Shown piece by piece: positions 33,370 through 43,400 of a DNA stretch of 64,000 nt. How positions within the stretch are numbered: position 1 is the first letter of the stretch; each line of letters starts with the position of its first letter. A program made the translations under genes and the position numbers. This DNA is from Tigriopus japonicus (taxonomy: Eukaryota > Arthropoda > Copepoda > Harpacticoida > Harpacticidae): positions 11,224,558 to 11,288,557 of the forward strand of contig CM021315.1 of NCBI GenBank assembly GCA_010645155.1, given 5' to 3'. The notes beneath the pieces are model-generated. The model was not told the origin of the DNA. It searched no databases and saw only the letters and a list, made by a program, of their open reading frames with translations.

Positions 33370-34101
33370 CTATGCTGACGTTGGAGGCGTCGGGTCTGTT
33401 TCATCGGAGGGCCCTGGGGTTTGTTCGTGCAGCCGTCCAGGCTTGCCTGAGGGCTTGTGAGACGGCGACGTTCCACTAGTAGGGGTGCTGACGTGTCTTA
33501 AATGTTTGGTGCCGCGGGCGTGGGTTTCCCCATCCATCTCTTCCGTCGGGCTTTTAGGTTGCTCAGAGTCGTCAATCTCACTATCATCCACATGGGACCA
33601 GTGGTCATCACTGTGTATCGTCATGTCTTCTTCCTCTGATAGTGGTGTTGCAGCTCTCGAGGGTGCTTCTGCTTCCACTTCACCATGTGTAACTCTTGGA
33701 CTTGTAGTGAGGTGTTTCATGTCAGGACTTGCTACGTCTTGCTGAGTTCGGGCATGTACTTCCAGTTCCTGTGTCGGGGCATGTCTTATCTCCTTGACTA
33801 TCACGTTCTCAGGGAAGGTCCAGTCATCGGCACGTAACGCTTCACTCTTGGCCTGGATAATCGGCTGCCAGGCTTGCGTTGCCTTAAACCGTTTGGCTAT
33901 GGGCCACGCCAATGGAGCAGGCAGCTTGTTCAAATCCCATGGGTGAGCTTTCGTTAGTCGATCCCGGCTCACTATTTCCTTTTCACTGGTCGTCTTTCCG
34001 TTCTTATTGATGATCCGTTTTCCCATCTCAACTTGCCTATCATTGATGATGCGCTCCACTTTGTAGGGCCCTTCTTGGTAGATAGCCGTCTTCCTGGACA
34101 T
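33370..34101 (-). pseudogene. Integrase C-terminal region and pol tail
   Basis: Carries YQEGPYKVERII, the DNA-binding C-terminal domain pattern of gypsy integrases (W/YxGPYKV). It is followed by a charged, Ser/Thr/Pro-rich tail of about 150 residues with no recognised domain. Upstream in the same frame the sequence LQVGDFVF is open back to a TAG at about 34205-34207, which separates this part from the integrase core at 34216-34887. The downstream TAG at 33370 separates it from dUTPase. Whether that last stop is natural or decay cannot be told from one copy. Confidence 0.75.
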
Positions 34102-34215
34102 GCCACTTTCGCTGAGGTCTAATGGAGAATGTTTGAAAACAAAGTCCCCAACTTGGAGCTTACTTTTCCTGACTTTCTTGTCATATTGCTCCTTTTTCTT
34201 CAGGTGACTTTCCAG

Positions 34216-34887
34216 CTACTTCAGTCGTATGTCTTCCAGGGTTTTCCTCATTCTCTCCAAGTCTTCTTCTACCGTGGATTCGGGTCGTCGAGGCAGGGCT
34301 ACCAACACATCAGCAGGGAGGATAGGGTTTGCTCCATATGTAAGGAAATGCGGGGACGTATCAACATGGGCTAATGGAGCTTGACGGATTGATGCCAACG
34401 CAGCAAGGACAAAACGTTGCCATTGGGTTGGATGGGCCTTTTCACCTTCCATAGTGCTCTGAATGACATTTTCCAGAGTTCGGTGGAGCCTCTCAACTGG
34501 ATTGGTTTTGGGTTCGTAGGCTTGGGTGTGGGCTGTGAACACTACTAGGCGTCGTGCAGCATGCTGGAATAGAGCAGAGGTGAACTGTCTACCTTGGTCC
34601 GATATGATTTGCATCCCAACTCCATATCTGGGGAAGAATTCGTTGGTTAGCACACGGATTATGTTCTCGGCCGTGGCATCGGTGATTGGCCAGGCTTCAG
34701 GGTATTTGGTTACAGCGTCCTGGAGAGTTAGCAGGTATTTCTTCGTCCCGGGTCCCCGACTGTTTGGCCATGGGCCCACCAAGTCGCAATAGAAGGTTGT
34801 AAAGCTGTATGTTCCTTGGTGCTCGTTTGGCCCAGTGGTACCTGCTTGGTGGGTTTCCTTACTTTGGCTTGGCGGCAGACCGTGCAC
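34216..34887 (-). pseudogene. Integrase catalytic core
   Basis: Integrase inserts the cDNA copy into host DNA. The core shows the three acidic residues: Asp in FYCDLVGPW, Asp in IISDQGRQF, and Glu in NPVERLHRTLE. The last two are separated by 34 residues, close to the D-35-E spacing of the family (the usual NGMVE is NPVE here). The zinc-binding N-terminal domain sits in the preceding frame (34728-36035), so a frameshift near 34835 splits the enzyme. A TAG about ten bases past its recognisable end cuts off the C-terminal domain. Confidence 0.9.
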
Positions 34888-36035
34888 CCATCAATGGCGT
34901 CATTGATGTGTTTATGCATATTGGGCCAATAGAACCTTCTTCTGGCTTGCAGGTACGTTCTGTAACGTCCGAGGTGACCGGCTAATGGGTGTTGGTGTAA
35001 ACATCTAATTACCTCTGCAATCAAGGCAGATGGAATACATAATCTCAATCTTTGATTGTCACCAGTGCCGTCCTGTAGGAATAGAGTTGCTTCTATGTTT
35101 CGTAATTGGGGATAGAGGGTTGCATATCTCCGTAAGTAGGGATCGTCGATCTCCCCCTGGTTGGGCGGCTTCTTCTTCTGGATCCATTCTCGAACTATTT
35201 GCAGTACTGGGTCTCTTGTCTGTTCTTCTGACATCTTGTAGGACTTTAAAAGCTGTTCTTGAGCGTTCTGGCTGCTGGTTGCATCTTCAGGTCCTTCTGG
35301 AGCTCCACTCTCCTGATCCTGGGTCATCATATCAGTTATTACTTGGGCTTGCTGTGATAAATTTTCGCACTGGCAAGTGTTCTCCGGTCTTGTTTGTAGT
35401 ACAGGGTCAATTTCTGAAAATGTAGGGCTGTCTGGTAGCTGGTATGGGTTTGCTTCCTCAGGTTCCATGGGTACAGGTTCAGCCTCAAGGACCACGGGGG
35501 TTGTAGGTTCTAAAGTATCCTCCTCGTTGTCGCTATAATCATCGGGTATCCCGCTAGCTCCTTTAAAATTGCCCTTACCGGCTTCCTGTTCAAGGAGAGC
35601 TCGTCCCCGAGCTCTAGTCAAGGCAGCACACCATGACTTAGCCATTTGGCCAATTGCACCTGATTTGGGAGTTTTGATTCCGCATTTGGCCATGAACTGC
35701 AGGTCTGTGTCAGTGAAGACCTTGGGGTGCTCTTCCAGGTCTGGGTGAGGGTACCGGGACATGGCGTCTGCATTGGCGTGACGTTTTCCCGGTCTGTGAT
35801 CGATATCAAAGTCGAATTTCTGCAGCTTATCAGACCATCGGAGAATCTGCCCATGCAATACCTTGGAAGTCATCAGCCATTTGAGCGCTTGATGGTCTGT
35901 TCGGATGGTGAACTTCCTTCCAAATAGGTAATATCTGAAATGTTCCACGAAGTGTTGCACCGCCAGCAGTTCTTTCTTTGTTACTGGGACTTTGTTACCG
36001 CTCCGCTTTGTTGAGTGTCCATGAAGCATAGGCAA
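34728..36035 (-). pseudogene. RNase H C-terminal half, linker and integrase zinc finger
   Basis: The frame opens within RNase H (VPVTKKELLAV with the conserved Glu; TIRTDHQALKWLM with an Asp), which degrades the RNA strand during reverse transcription. A long acidic, low-complexity linker of about 200 residues follows. It ends with the H-H-C-C zinc finger of integrase (HPLAGH...CTVC). It is separated from the RT frame by a one-base shift near 35995-36005 and from the integrase core by a shift near 34835. The acidic linker is longer than the usual short tether in gypsy pol, which may be a family trait. Confidence 0.88.
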
Positions 36036-37680
36036 TGGGTCTCAGGGTTCCATCCTTCTGTTCTTGGGAAAGTACCGCTCCGATGGCTAATTCGGAGGCA
36101 TCCGTGTCTAAAACAAAAGGCTTTTGAGACATGAAATTGGGTTGAGCTAAGACTGGCGCAGAGCACAGTAACTGCTTCATGTGGTTGAAGGCTTTCTCTT
36201 GCTCGCTATCCCATTCGAATGGGGTGTCCTTGTGTGTAAGCCTCCGGAGAGGTTCGGCCACTATAGAGAAGTCCCGGATAAACTTTCTGTAGTACCCACA
36301 TTTGCCGTAGAAGGTTTGGACTTCTTTGAGGTTCTTTGGTGTAGGCCATTCCTTGATAATGGCAATATTACGATCATGTGGTAACATGGTGTTGTGCGAT
36401 ATCTTGAATCCCAACCATTCGGTTTCCTTGACGAATAATTTTGATTTCTTCGGGGCAATGCGGAGGTTGGCCTTCTCAATTGCCAAGAGTAGTTTGGCGA
36501 ATTTCCACAATCCATCCCGAAAGTCACGGCATCCAATGAGAATGTCGTCGAAATATGCCAATATTTCTTCCTTTTCAACCAAAGGGCCAAGTACTTTCTT
36601 CATGAGGCGGGCGTAGACTGTGCCCGAGTTCTTGGGTCCAAAAGGCATCCGATTGTATGCAAATAGACCTTCCGTGGTCACCATGGCCAATTTGTTCCGT
36701 GATTCTTTTTCCACTGGAACGGCTAGGTAGGCACCTGCTAAGTCTAATGATATGAACATAGATGCCAATGGAAGTACATTGTTGGCTAATTGTTCAAGAT
36801 TATGGGCCACCAGGAAAGCATCCCTCTTGGTCACTTCATTCAGCTTTCGGTAGTCCACAGCATATCGATAGGTACCATCTTTCTTCTTCACTGGCACCAC
36901 GGCTGATGCCCAATCACTGTTGCATGGTGCTACGATCTCTTGGTCAATCAGTTCTTGAAGTGTCTTTCGAAAATCTTTTTTCATGGCTGGGGTCATAGGT
37001 CTCACTTTATCGCTCGTTAATTTAGCATCACCTGTGTCCACAATGAATTCCATCAGGTGTGTACATCCCACATCGTACTTAGATTTGGATAGAATATGAT
37101 GGAACCTCGCCAATAGGTCCTCTAACAGTCGCTTTTCATTCGTTTGAAGATTAGGATTATCCCAAAATCCACTTCCAAACAATTCTCGGACTTCACTCTG
37201 GAGTTCGGTCCGCTTCCGTGAATTATCCTTTGGTTCGCCAACCATGGCCCATAATTCACGGGAAAACTGCTGCAGACTAGTGTTTGGCTTAAACACTCCA
37301 CTGGGGTTGTCAGTCTGTTTGCACCTCCCCTCTGATGGGGACTTCGTCTCGGGAGACGGCTTCACTTCTTTTCTGGGAAGTGGCTTCGTTATAGCTGCTG
37401 ATAACGGCATCACCTGAGAAGGTGACTGGAACCTGCCGACCAACTTTCCCAACTTGGTGTTGGCAGGTACCCTACGTGACTCCCCGTTTGTGTTGCGTAT
37501 GGGAATCCTGGAGTCACTTTTACTGATAGTCACGAGATGACTGTCTAGCCGACGTCGCTGGAGATATTCGCTGCTTGGTATGAACACGTAGATTGCCTGA
37601 TCACTGAGAGGCAAATCTCCAATTTTGATGGGTACATGGGCTTCTGTATCGGGTTCAATGGAGCATGGTGCTGCACTCAT
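35995..37680 (-). pseudogene. Reverse transcriptase and N-terminal RNase H
   Basis: A 561-residue open frame makes up most of the polymerase. RT motifs in order: YRYAVDYRKLNEVT, FISLDLAGAYL (catalytic Asp), MPFGPKNSGTVYARLM (usually MPFGLxNAPxxFQRLM), ILAYFDDILIG (catalytic YxDD with Phe), a WLGFKIS region, then RNase H starting FVLDTDASELAIGAVLSQ. It ends after ASWTLNKAER, where a single-base change throws the rest of RNase H into another frame. Its first codons overlap the protease frame by 26 bases. The core motifs are intact, so the frame damage downstream is what kills pol. Confidence 0.92.
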
Positions 37681-38242
37681 TACCTAAAGAATACATAACA
37701 CATAAAGAAACAGGGTCTTCCGTTTCTTCTGTTAGTTCTTCATCAAGGGTGTGGAGAGGTACTCTGTGGCCATATGGTCCAATGTGGGCTGTGGCGGTGG
37801 TAAGGTCTAATGTGACCGCCATTTTTTGCATGGTCTTGGCACTGATTATTCCCATCATGCCTAGTTTGTTAACTAGAATGAATTCCGTGTTGAACGGGAC
37901 ATTCATCCCCTCGTAGAGAACTGGCATCTTGATCTTCCCAACTACGTCCAAATGACCGGTATTCCTGCATGCTGCGATTTGGAGATTACATGGGGAATAT
38001 TTAGGAGCGTTTTGTGGGAGCATCTTGTGGTATTCAGTCATTTCTAACAAGTTATAGCTTGAAATGTTGCCAGTATCCATGAGTAACTTTACAGGGTGTT
38101 TATTTATCTGGGCATGGGTAAAAACGTGCACGTCTCTGGCCACATTGCTTCTTCGAATTGCATGGAGGGTGTTGATTTGGTGAATCGCTGTCAGAGTGTC
38201 TGCAGGGCCGGTCTCCCTGCACTCTAGTTTTCCGAACACCAT
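37655..38242 (-). CDS. Retroviral-type aspartic protease domain
   Basis: The segment contains KLLMDTGNISS, the D-T-G active-site loop of retropepsins, in a hydrophobic setting, and later a GMMGIISAKTM stretch like the second conserved region. It is 195 residues and open from end to end. It would act as a dimer to cut gag-pol. It lies between gag and RT as in all Ty3/gypsy elements and overlaps the RT frame by 26 bases, so a frameshift (programmed or mutational) is needed to reach RT. Confidence 0.8.
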   Translation of the reverse strand: MVFGKLECRETGPADTLTAIHQINTLHAIRRSNVARDVHVFTHAQINKHPVKLLMDTGNISSYNLLEMTEYHKMLPQNAPKYSPCNLQIAACRNTGHLDVVGKIKMPVLYEGMNVPFNTEFILVNKLGMMGIISAKTMQKMAVTLDLTTATAHIGPYGHRVPLHTLDEELTEETEDPVSLCVMYSLGNECSTMLH

Positions 38243-39319
38243 TCCTCATTGCCACTGGTTTCTTGATCAGCTTCGGCCCACGTGAACTCTTGTTCCTGAA
38301 TGGCATGTACCTTCTTGGGTTTCATGGGGCAGTCCTTTCTCCAATGCCCTTCTTTCTAACATCCAAAGGACTGTACTCGCGTGGAATTAGAACTTCTTCG
38401 TGCTTGTTGGGTTGGCTTATTCTGTCGTTGAGTGCGGCATTCCTCGTTGCTGTGTCGGGCTCCTGGGGGGACAGAACATTGCTGGATAGTGCCTATTTCC
38501 ATGGGTTCGCTCACTTGTCCATTTCGCTCATAACTGGGTTTGGGTGGCTCATCAAACTCAGACCTGGCATGGTTCGTCCACTCTTTAGATAGTGTTCCTC
38601 TTGTCGCACCCTATCCAGGTTGGACTTAAAAGTAAGAGCTCGGTTGACAGCATCAGTTACATTGGCAATGGGTTGGCCAAGTCCAGGGTTTCTGAATTGC
38701 GAAGATGGAGTCTAATGTTAGCTTCCCTCAGACCTGTAATAAACCGTACAATGAGTCTGGTTGAATTTTGTCCAGGGGGATTAGTTCGGCTCCGTCCTTC
38801 TGGCACAATTAGTGTCAGATCATGTCTCCATGGTTCTACCTCGCGTTCATAGGCACTGGACCATAACATAGCCAAGACTCCAGCGTATTCTCTGATGTTC
38901 TCCTTGTCCCCTTGCACTCTCCTGTCGAAAGTAGCTTTGGCCACGGCCTCAAGAGCAGGATCAATGAACAAGCCTTTTAGATCTTGCCAAAAGTTTTCGA
39001 GTTTCTCCCCATAGAAAGCACTGTCGCTGGGGACTCCAACGGGCATGCCGCTGGCTTTGCCTGTGAGGGCAGCTAGTGTAGCATTGATGGTCGTCTGGGC
39101 GTTCCACCCCCATGCTCGGCTCACATTCTGGCATTGCTTCTGCCAGGCATGGTAGTCCAGGGCACTTCCACCTTCAAAGTTCCGGACTTTGATTCCTGTT
39201 GCTAATGGTCCATGGGCTAGGGACTGTGCTTCATTTTGAGCTCGTATCTCCTCTGTTTGGGCTTGTGTTTCTTCCAATTGCATCCTCTGGTGATTGCTCA
39301 TCACCGCCATCTCCAGCAA
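38243..39319 (-). pseudogene. gag remnant with broken zinc knuckle
   Basis: Gag builds the particle around element RNA. The first 215 residues from ATG 39319 form a helical capsid-like region (YHAWQKQCQNVSRAWGW, then LKGLFID and IREYAGVLAMLWSSA) as in gypsy Gag. At about 38670 a one-base change shifts the frame, since IANVTDAVNRAL continues in another frame. Around 38340-38372 a nucleocapsid CCHC knuckle is recognisable (C...KEGHWRKDC), but its first Cys is Ser and a TAG (38356-38358) sits inside it. Frames change again before the protease. Confidence 0.8.
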
Positions 39320-39492
39320 GCCTCAGAGGCTGTGCTCCACGTCTGACTCATTCCTTGGTTCTTGCATTGTTGGGTCCTATCTTCTGGCTGGCAATGACTG
39401 CTTACGGGATCCTTGTAAATCAATGCAAATGACTGCATTCGGGCCTTGGTGAAGGTGTCGTCCTGGTCACTCTGGCAGCTCAGCAACAGAAG

Positions 39493-39510
39493 ATCCTACC
39501 GACTGCGCCA
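39493..39510 (-). promoter_or_regulatory. Primer-binding site
   Basis: On the minus strand TGGCGCAGTCGGTAGGAT begins four bases inside the 5' LTR. TGG starts match the CCA end of a tRNA, and this sequence resembles the sites of the Drosophila 17.6/297 group, usually assigned to tRNA-Ser. The tRNA was not checked. Confidence 0.8.
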
Positions 39511-39514
39511 ATTT

Positions 39515-40068
39515 TGTAGCGGGATCGATGTGGACGGATGTGTGAATCGGGTCGATCCTCGGGAGCGATGCCACAAAGTTCCAACGGTCACCAGATTGCC
39601 TCTTGACCGTTAAGTTCGGCGTTGGAATCGAAGACCGAGATGAGAAGAAAGATGATGATGATAATGATGATGTCCCAAATGCAAGGTAGGAACGGGAGTG
39701 GTTCGCTGGCTAGTCTAGTACTCCAGAGCACACAAACCAAGCTAAGAAGACTAGCTAAGAGGATGGACACAAAAAGCACACAAACTATAATGGTGTTAGC
39801 GCAATAAAGCGTTTACTCTTATTGGTACCATGTAAATGGGCATAGGGGTTTATATGCAGTCGTATTGCATCATGCTTTGAATCATGTTCAGACTTGATGT
39901 TAGTCTGAGATCGTCCAAGGATCACGCAAATGGAATGGCGTGATCGCGTGGTTGTATACAGGTTTCACAACTGCAATATGCTTATAGGCCTCATTGGTGA
40001 CGGGGGTTTTCATAGAGAGGTGTATAACGGCTGCTTAATTCTATGCCTATGTCGTCGGTTCCACTACA
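39515..40068 (-). repeat. 5' LTR (554 bp)
   Basis: The second LTR, ending TACA at 40068 and starting TGTAGCGGG at 39515 on the plus strand. It lacks the two blocks present in the 3' LTR. The larger missing block is bounded in the other copy by CTTCTATG on both sides, so it was probably lost by recombination or slippage between these short repeats. The TATAAAC box is kept. Confidence 0.93.
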
Positions 40069-40457
40069 GTACGCTTCCACAACTTGTCAACGATAGAAAG
40101 TGTTCAGTCCTCGAGGAAACAAGTTTGACTCTCCTTTTATTTGACTAGACATATTTATATAGAGCGAGATGACTAGAACGTGAGCATGACTAGAACAGAG
40201 CGTGAGCTATGACTCAACAGAAAGCTTTGGTAATAAGTTTACACTTTATAAGGAATCTAAAACATCCAAGTTTTTATGTCATCACTTGCATTCTGGTTTG
40301 GGCATCTATTTAGAGGGGAAAACTGATATTATAAATGAACACCATCAATACTGTTTATGAAATGTTGAGTTTGCAACTTTCAACCTTTTACTTTCAGAAC
40401 TTGGACGCCATGGAACTAAATTCTTTGATCTTCGTCAAATCTGAGAGGCTCTTTGAA

Positions 40458-43400
40458 ATGGCTGCTGCAAATTCTGCTCTAGTTCTTCAGGTTGTTATAA
40501 TTGTTTTTCTTAATTAAACAGTTTATAACTTTAAGAACAAATGGTCTTGACGGGTGCAGAGGTCAACCATGATCAGATCACAAAAACGGTGCTTCCAAGA
40601 TGAGGCCAAGTCATAACCAGCGCCACCAGAAAGTTGTAAATTACATTTTACAATGTAGATATTAAAATCTTCCATTTTTGTCCAAAATTACAAAAAATGG
40701 TGAAAATTTTATAAAAATGTGAAAAAATTGCCTGTTCTTCTGAAAATTTTCTGAAAACAGGTTAGTTTACCATTAAGTTTATCAATAAAAATCAAACTTA
40801 GAAAGCAAACCAACATTAGCAATTGATGCTGGAAAAAATAATTAGTGAGTGTACCACCTACTTGTAAATTATATTTTACAATGAAATGACAAAAATCTGC
40901 ATTTTTTTCAAAAATTGCAAAAGTAGGTAAATTTCAAAAATATGGGTGAAATTGTTTTTTTCTAATTCAGAATGATCTGGAAAAGGGATGACGAAACTTA
41001 TACGAAAAAAGACGTGGAGAGGATTTATTCAATTGTAATTGTGCACTTAGTTCTTCAGCTATTCCAAGCTAAGAATAACAGATGATGGGAGCATAGGAAA
41101 AAGTCAAGAATGTGCTGCAAATTATCAAAGAAAAAAATTACCAAAAAATCCGATTTCGTTTCATTATTTCTCAAAATGATAACGTAACAAAATGGGAGAG
41201 CTACTATATGCTGTACGGTTTTATGATCAGGAGGACCTATCGGTCAAGGCTTTGTAAATTTCATGGCTCTAATTGCAAGTAAAAAATATTTCTTTTAACA
41301 ACATATTTAGCCTGTTTGTTGTTCAATATGTACAAGCTAAAATATGTTTTTCTTTTTGTTTTCAAAATCTAGATATGGGGAATGTTTCAAGAAAAAATTT
41401 GCAAACGGGAATTTTAAAACTTATACAGGATGGATTCTCAAGTCTTCAGAGTTCAAAACTGAATTGTTCAGTTCTCAGTTTGTTTCTTCAAATTCTTATT
41501 TTTTCAATTTTCTTCCTTAAAGATTGACATGAAAAAGATTTCTAAAATTGATTTTTATTGCAACACATTGTAAATAGGCACCAATTTTATTTTTACTAAA
41601 TATCCTGTGCCACGGTTTCCTTTTTCTTGCAGCTGATAGTGATACTGCTTGCCACTCTAGCGTATGCTGTTACCATACATTGGATTATGCCCAATTGGAG
41701 CACACCGTTAATGGACTCCATCTACGCATGGTCAAATCCCCCTATTGACTTGATTCAAATTCCTGAGCTAGTCTACACTCTTCATTTACCCACCAATATT
41801 TTCAAAAATTCAATCCTGAGTGTAAACCAACAAAACGAAAATCCAAACGTATTTTTGAAACCAATTTCAAGGAACACCACAAACACCATCATCACCCCAA
41901 CAACAACAACAACAACCACAACAACAACCACAACAACAACCACAACAACAACCACAACAACAACCACAACCACAACAACCACAATCACCACCACAACAAC
42001 AACAACCACAACAACGCAAGGTAAGTAAACGATGGGACCATTTATATTGCAATTCAAACAAATCGTTAAGACAAACAAAACAAACTTGTGAATTTGCAGC
42101 CAGATTCATGTACAGGAACAACACCAACAAGTTAAATATGTAAATTGTACTGTAATGAACATCTAGAAAATCCTTGCAATTTTCGCATAGATTGTTTGCA
42201 AACCAGATATTGCTTGTCAAAGTCAGCCACATTTCAGACGGTGAACGGCATGGTCAAAATGTCCATGTATATTTTGTCTATTGAGTACATCGACACCAAA
42301 AATAATCAAAGATTTTCTAAAGAAAAACATATGCGTCTAATTGACCCGGTTTCGGATGTCTTATGCCCATTTCAGAGATCGTTATGAGCTTGAATTCTGG
42401 AATGCTCCATTTATTAATAGTTGCCCCCAATTTTTATAGCTTTGCTAAAATTCTTGGAGGGAATTTCCTGATTTCCGTTGGATTATCCAAGGAGGTAGTT
42501 TTGTTTTTGTTTTGGTGCTTGAGAGAAGTTCAAGTTTCAGTGATGAATAGTTCTGGACTGTGAATCACGTCTGGAATGCTCAGAAAGATTAAAAATCTCA
42601 ATACCCAAAGAAGGCCATAAGAAAGAAGCGTCGACATAGTCAAGTTGTTTGGCTTTTTTTAAGCTTCAAATCTTTGCCGTTGTTGTCGCCATTGTCAATC
42701 AGGAAGTTCAAGTTAAAACGAAAGTCGATTTTGCAATCACTTTACAAGGATCAAGCCAGTAAATATTGATCTAGTCGCTGGATCGCAAAATAAGATGTAT
42801 TCAAGCCCATGGATTCAATGGATTTTTTTCGGTCAAAGGCTCCTATTTTCTGTATTTTTTCGTTTGCTCTTCCTAGTTTGTTTGCCTTTTTTAAAGCTTC
42901 ATGATAACGCCACTGTCACTAGCGCTCTAAAGACACTTCTTTCACATGAGCTTTTGCATCAAAACCGAGCTAGGAGTTCTGAGGATGTGCAAGAGGCCCT
43001 TCACAGGCACAAGCATCCAGCCAGGGCCATTATGCTGAGCATTGAAGCTGAGCGACGCAAAGACCATGCCTTCATACTGGGTTCCAGTGGGGCCTCCATT
43101 GGTCTATGGCATCTTGGGGCGGAATGTGGAGAGGAAGGCTTGTCACACTCCCCCGCAACAGTGTAGGTCCAATGTTTTGTGTTTGGAGATGTATGCTTGA
43201 AGCATACTTCATCAATTGATTTCCACCTTTTCTGAGTCTTTTTAACGTTTTCAGGCTTCGTAAATGACGCCATTCGAATGTCAGTTTCTACGTAACGTTG
43301 TTCGAGCCCTAAGTCTAATTTTGTTAAGTTTTTTGAGCTAAGACGGAGGGCAAGATTGCAAGAGCATGTCAAAAATCGAACTTGAAACACATCAATCCTC

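Larger units (their letters stand above)
30323..40068 (-). mobile_element. Ty3/gypsy provirus with dUTPase and env (errantivirus-like)
   Basis: A structurally complete LTR element in minus orientation, 9.75 kb. It is bounded by the 4-bp duplication GTAC (30319-30322 and 40069-40072), has two related LTRs with TG...CA ends, a primer-binding site by the right (5') LTR and a polypurine tract by the left (3') LTR. Reading leftward the order is gag, protease, RT, RNase H, integrase, dUTPase, env. The RT-RNase H-integrase order marks Ty3/gypsy or retrovirus. Stops and frameshifts in gag, pol and env show this copy is inactive. The LTRs differ by roughly 3 percent by eye plus two large indels, so insertion is not recent. 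Confidence 0.93.

Noticed and set aside
41782..42232. Long minus-strand frames rich in Val or Cys opposite the ACA/ACC repeat
   Set aside because: They are antisense readings of the threonine repeat. The plus-strand exon has a signal peptide, splice sites and phase fit.
42795..43390. Frames of 123 and 129 codons on opposite strands within intron 2
   Set aside because: They overlap each other, have no recognised motif, and lie in an intron of the secreted-protein gene.
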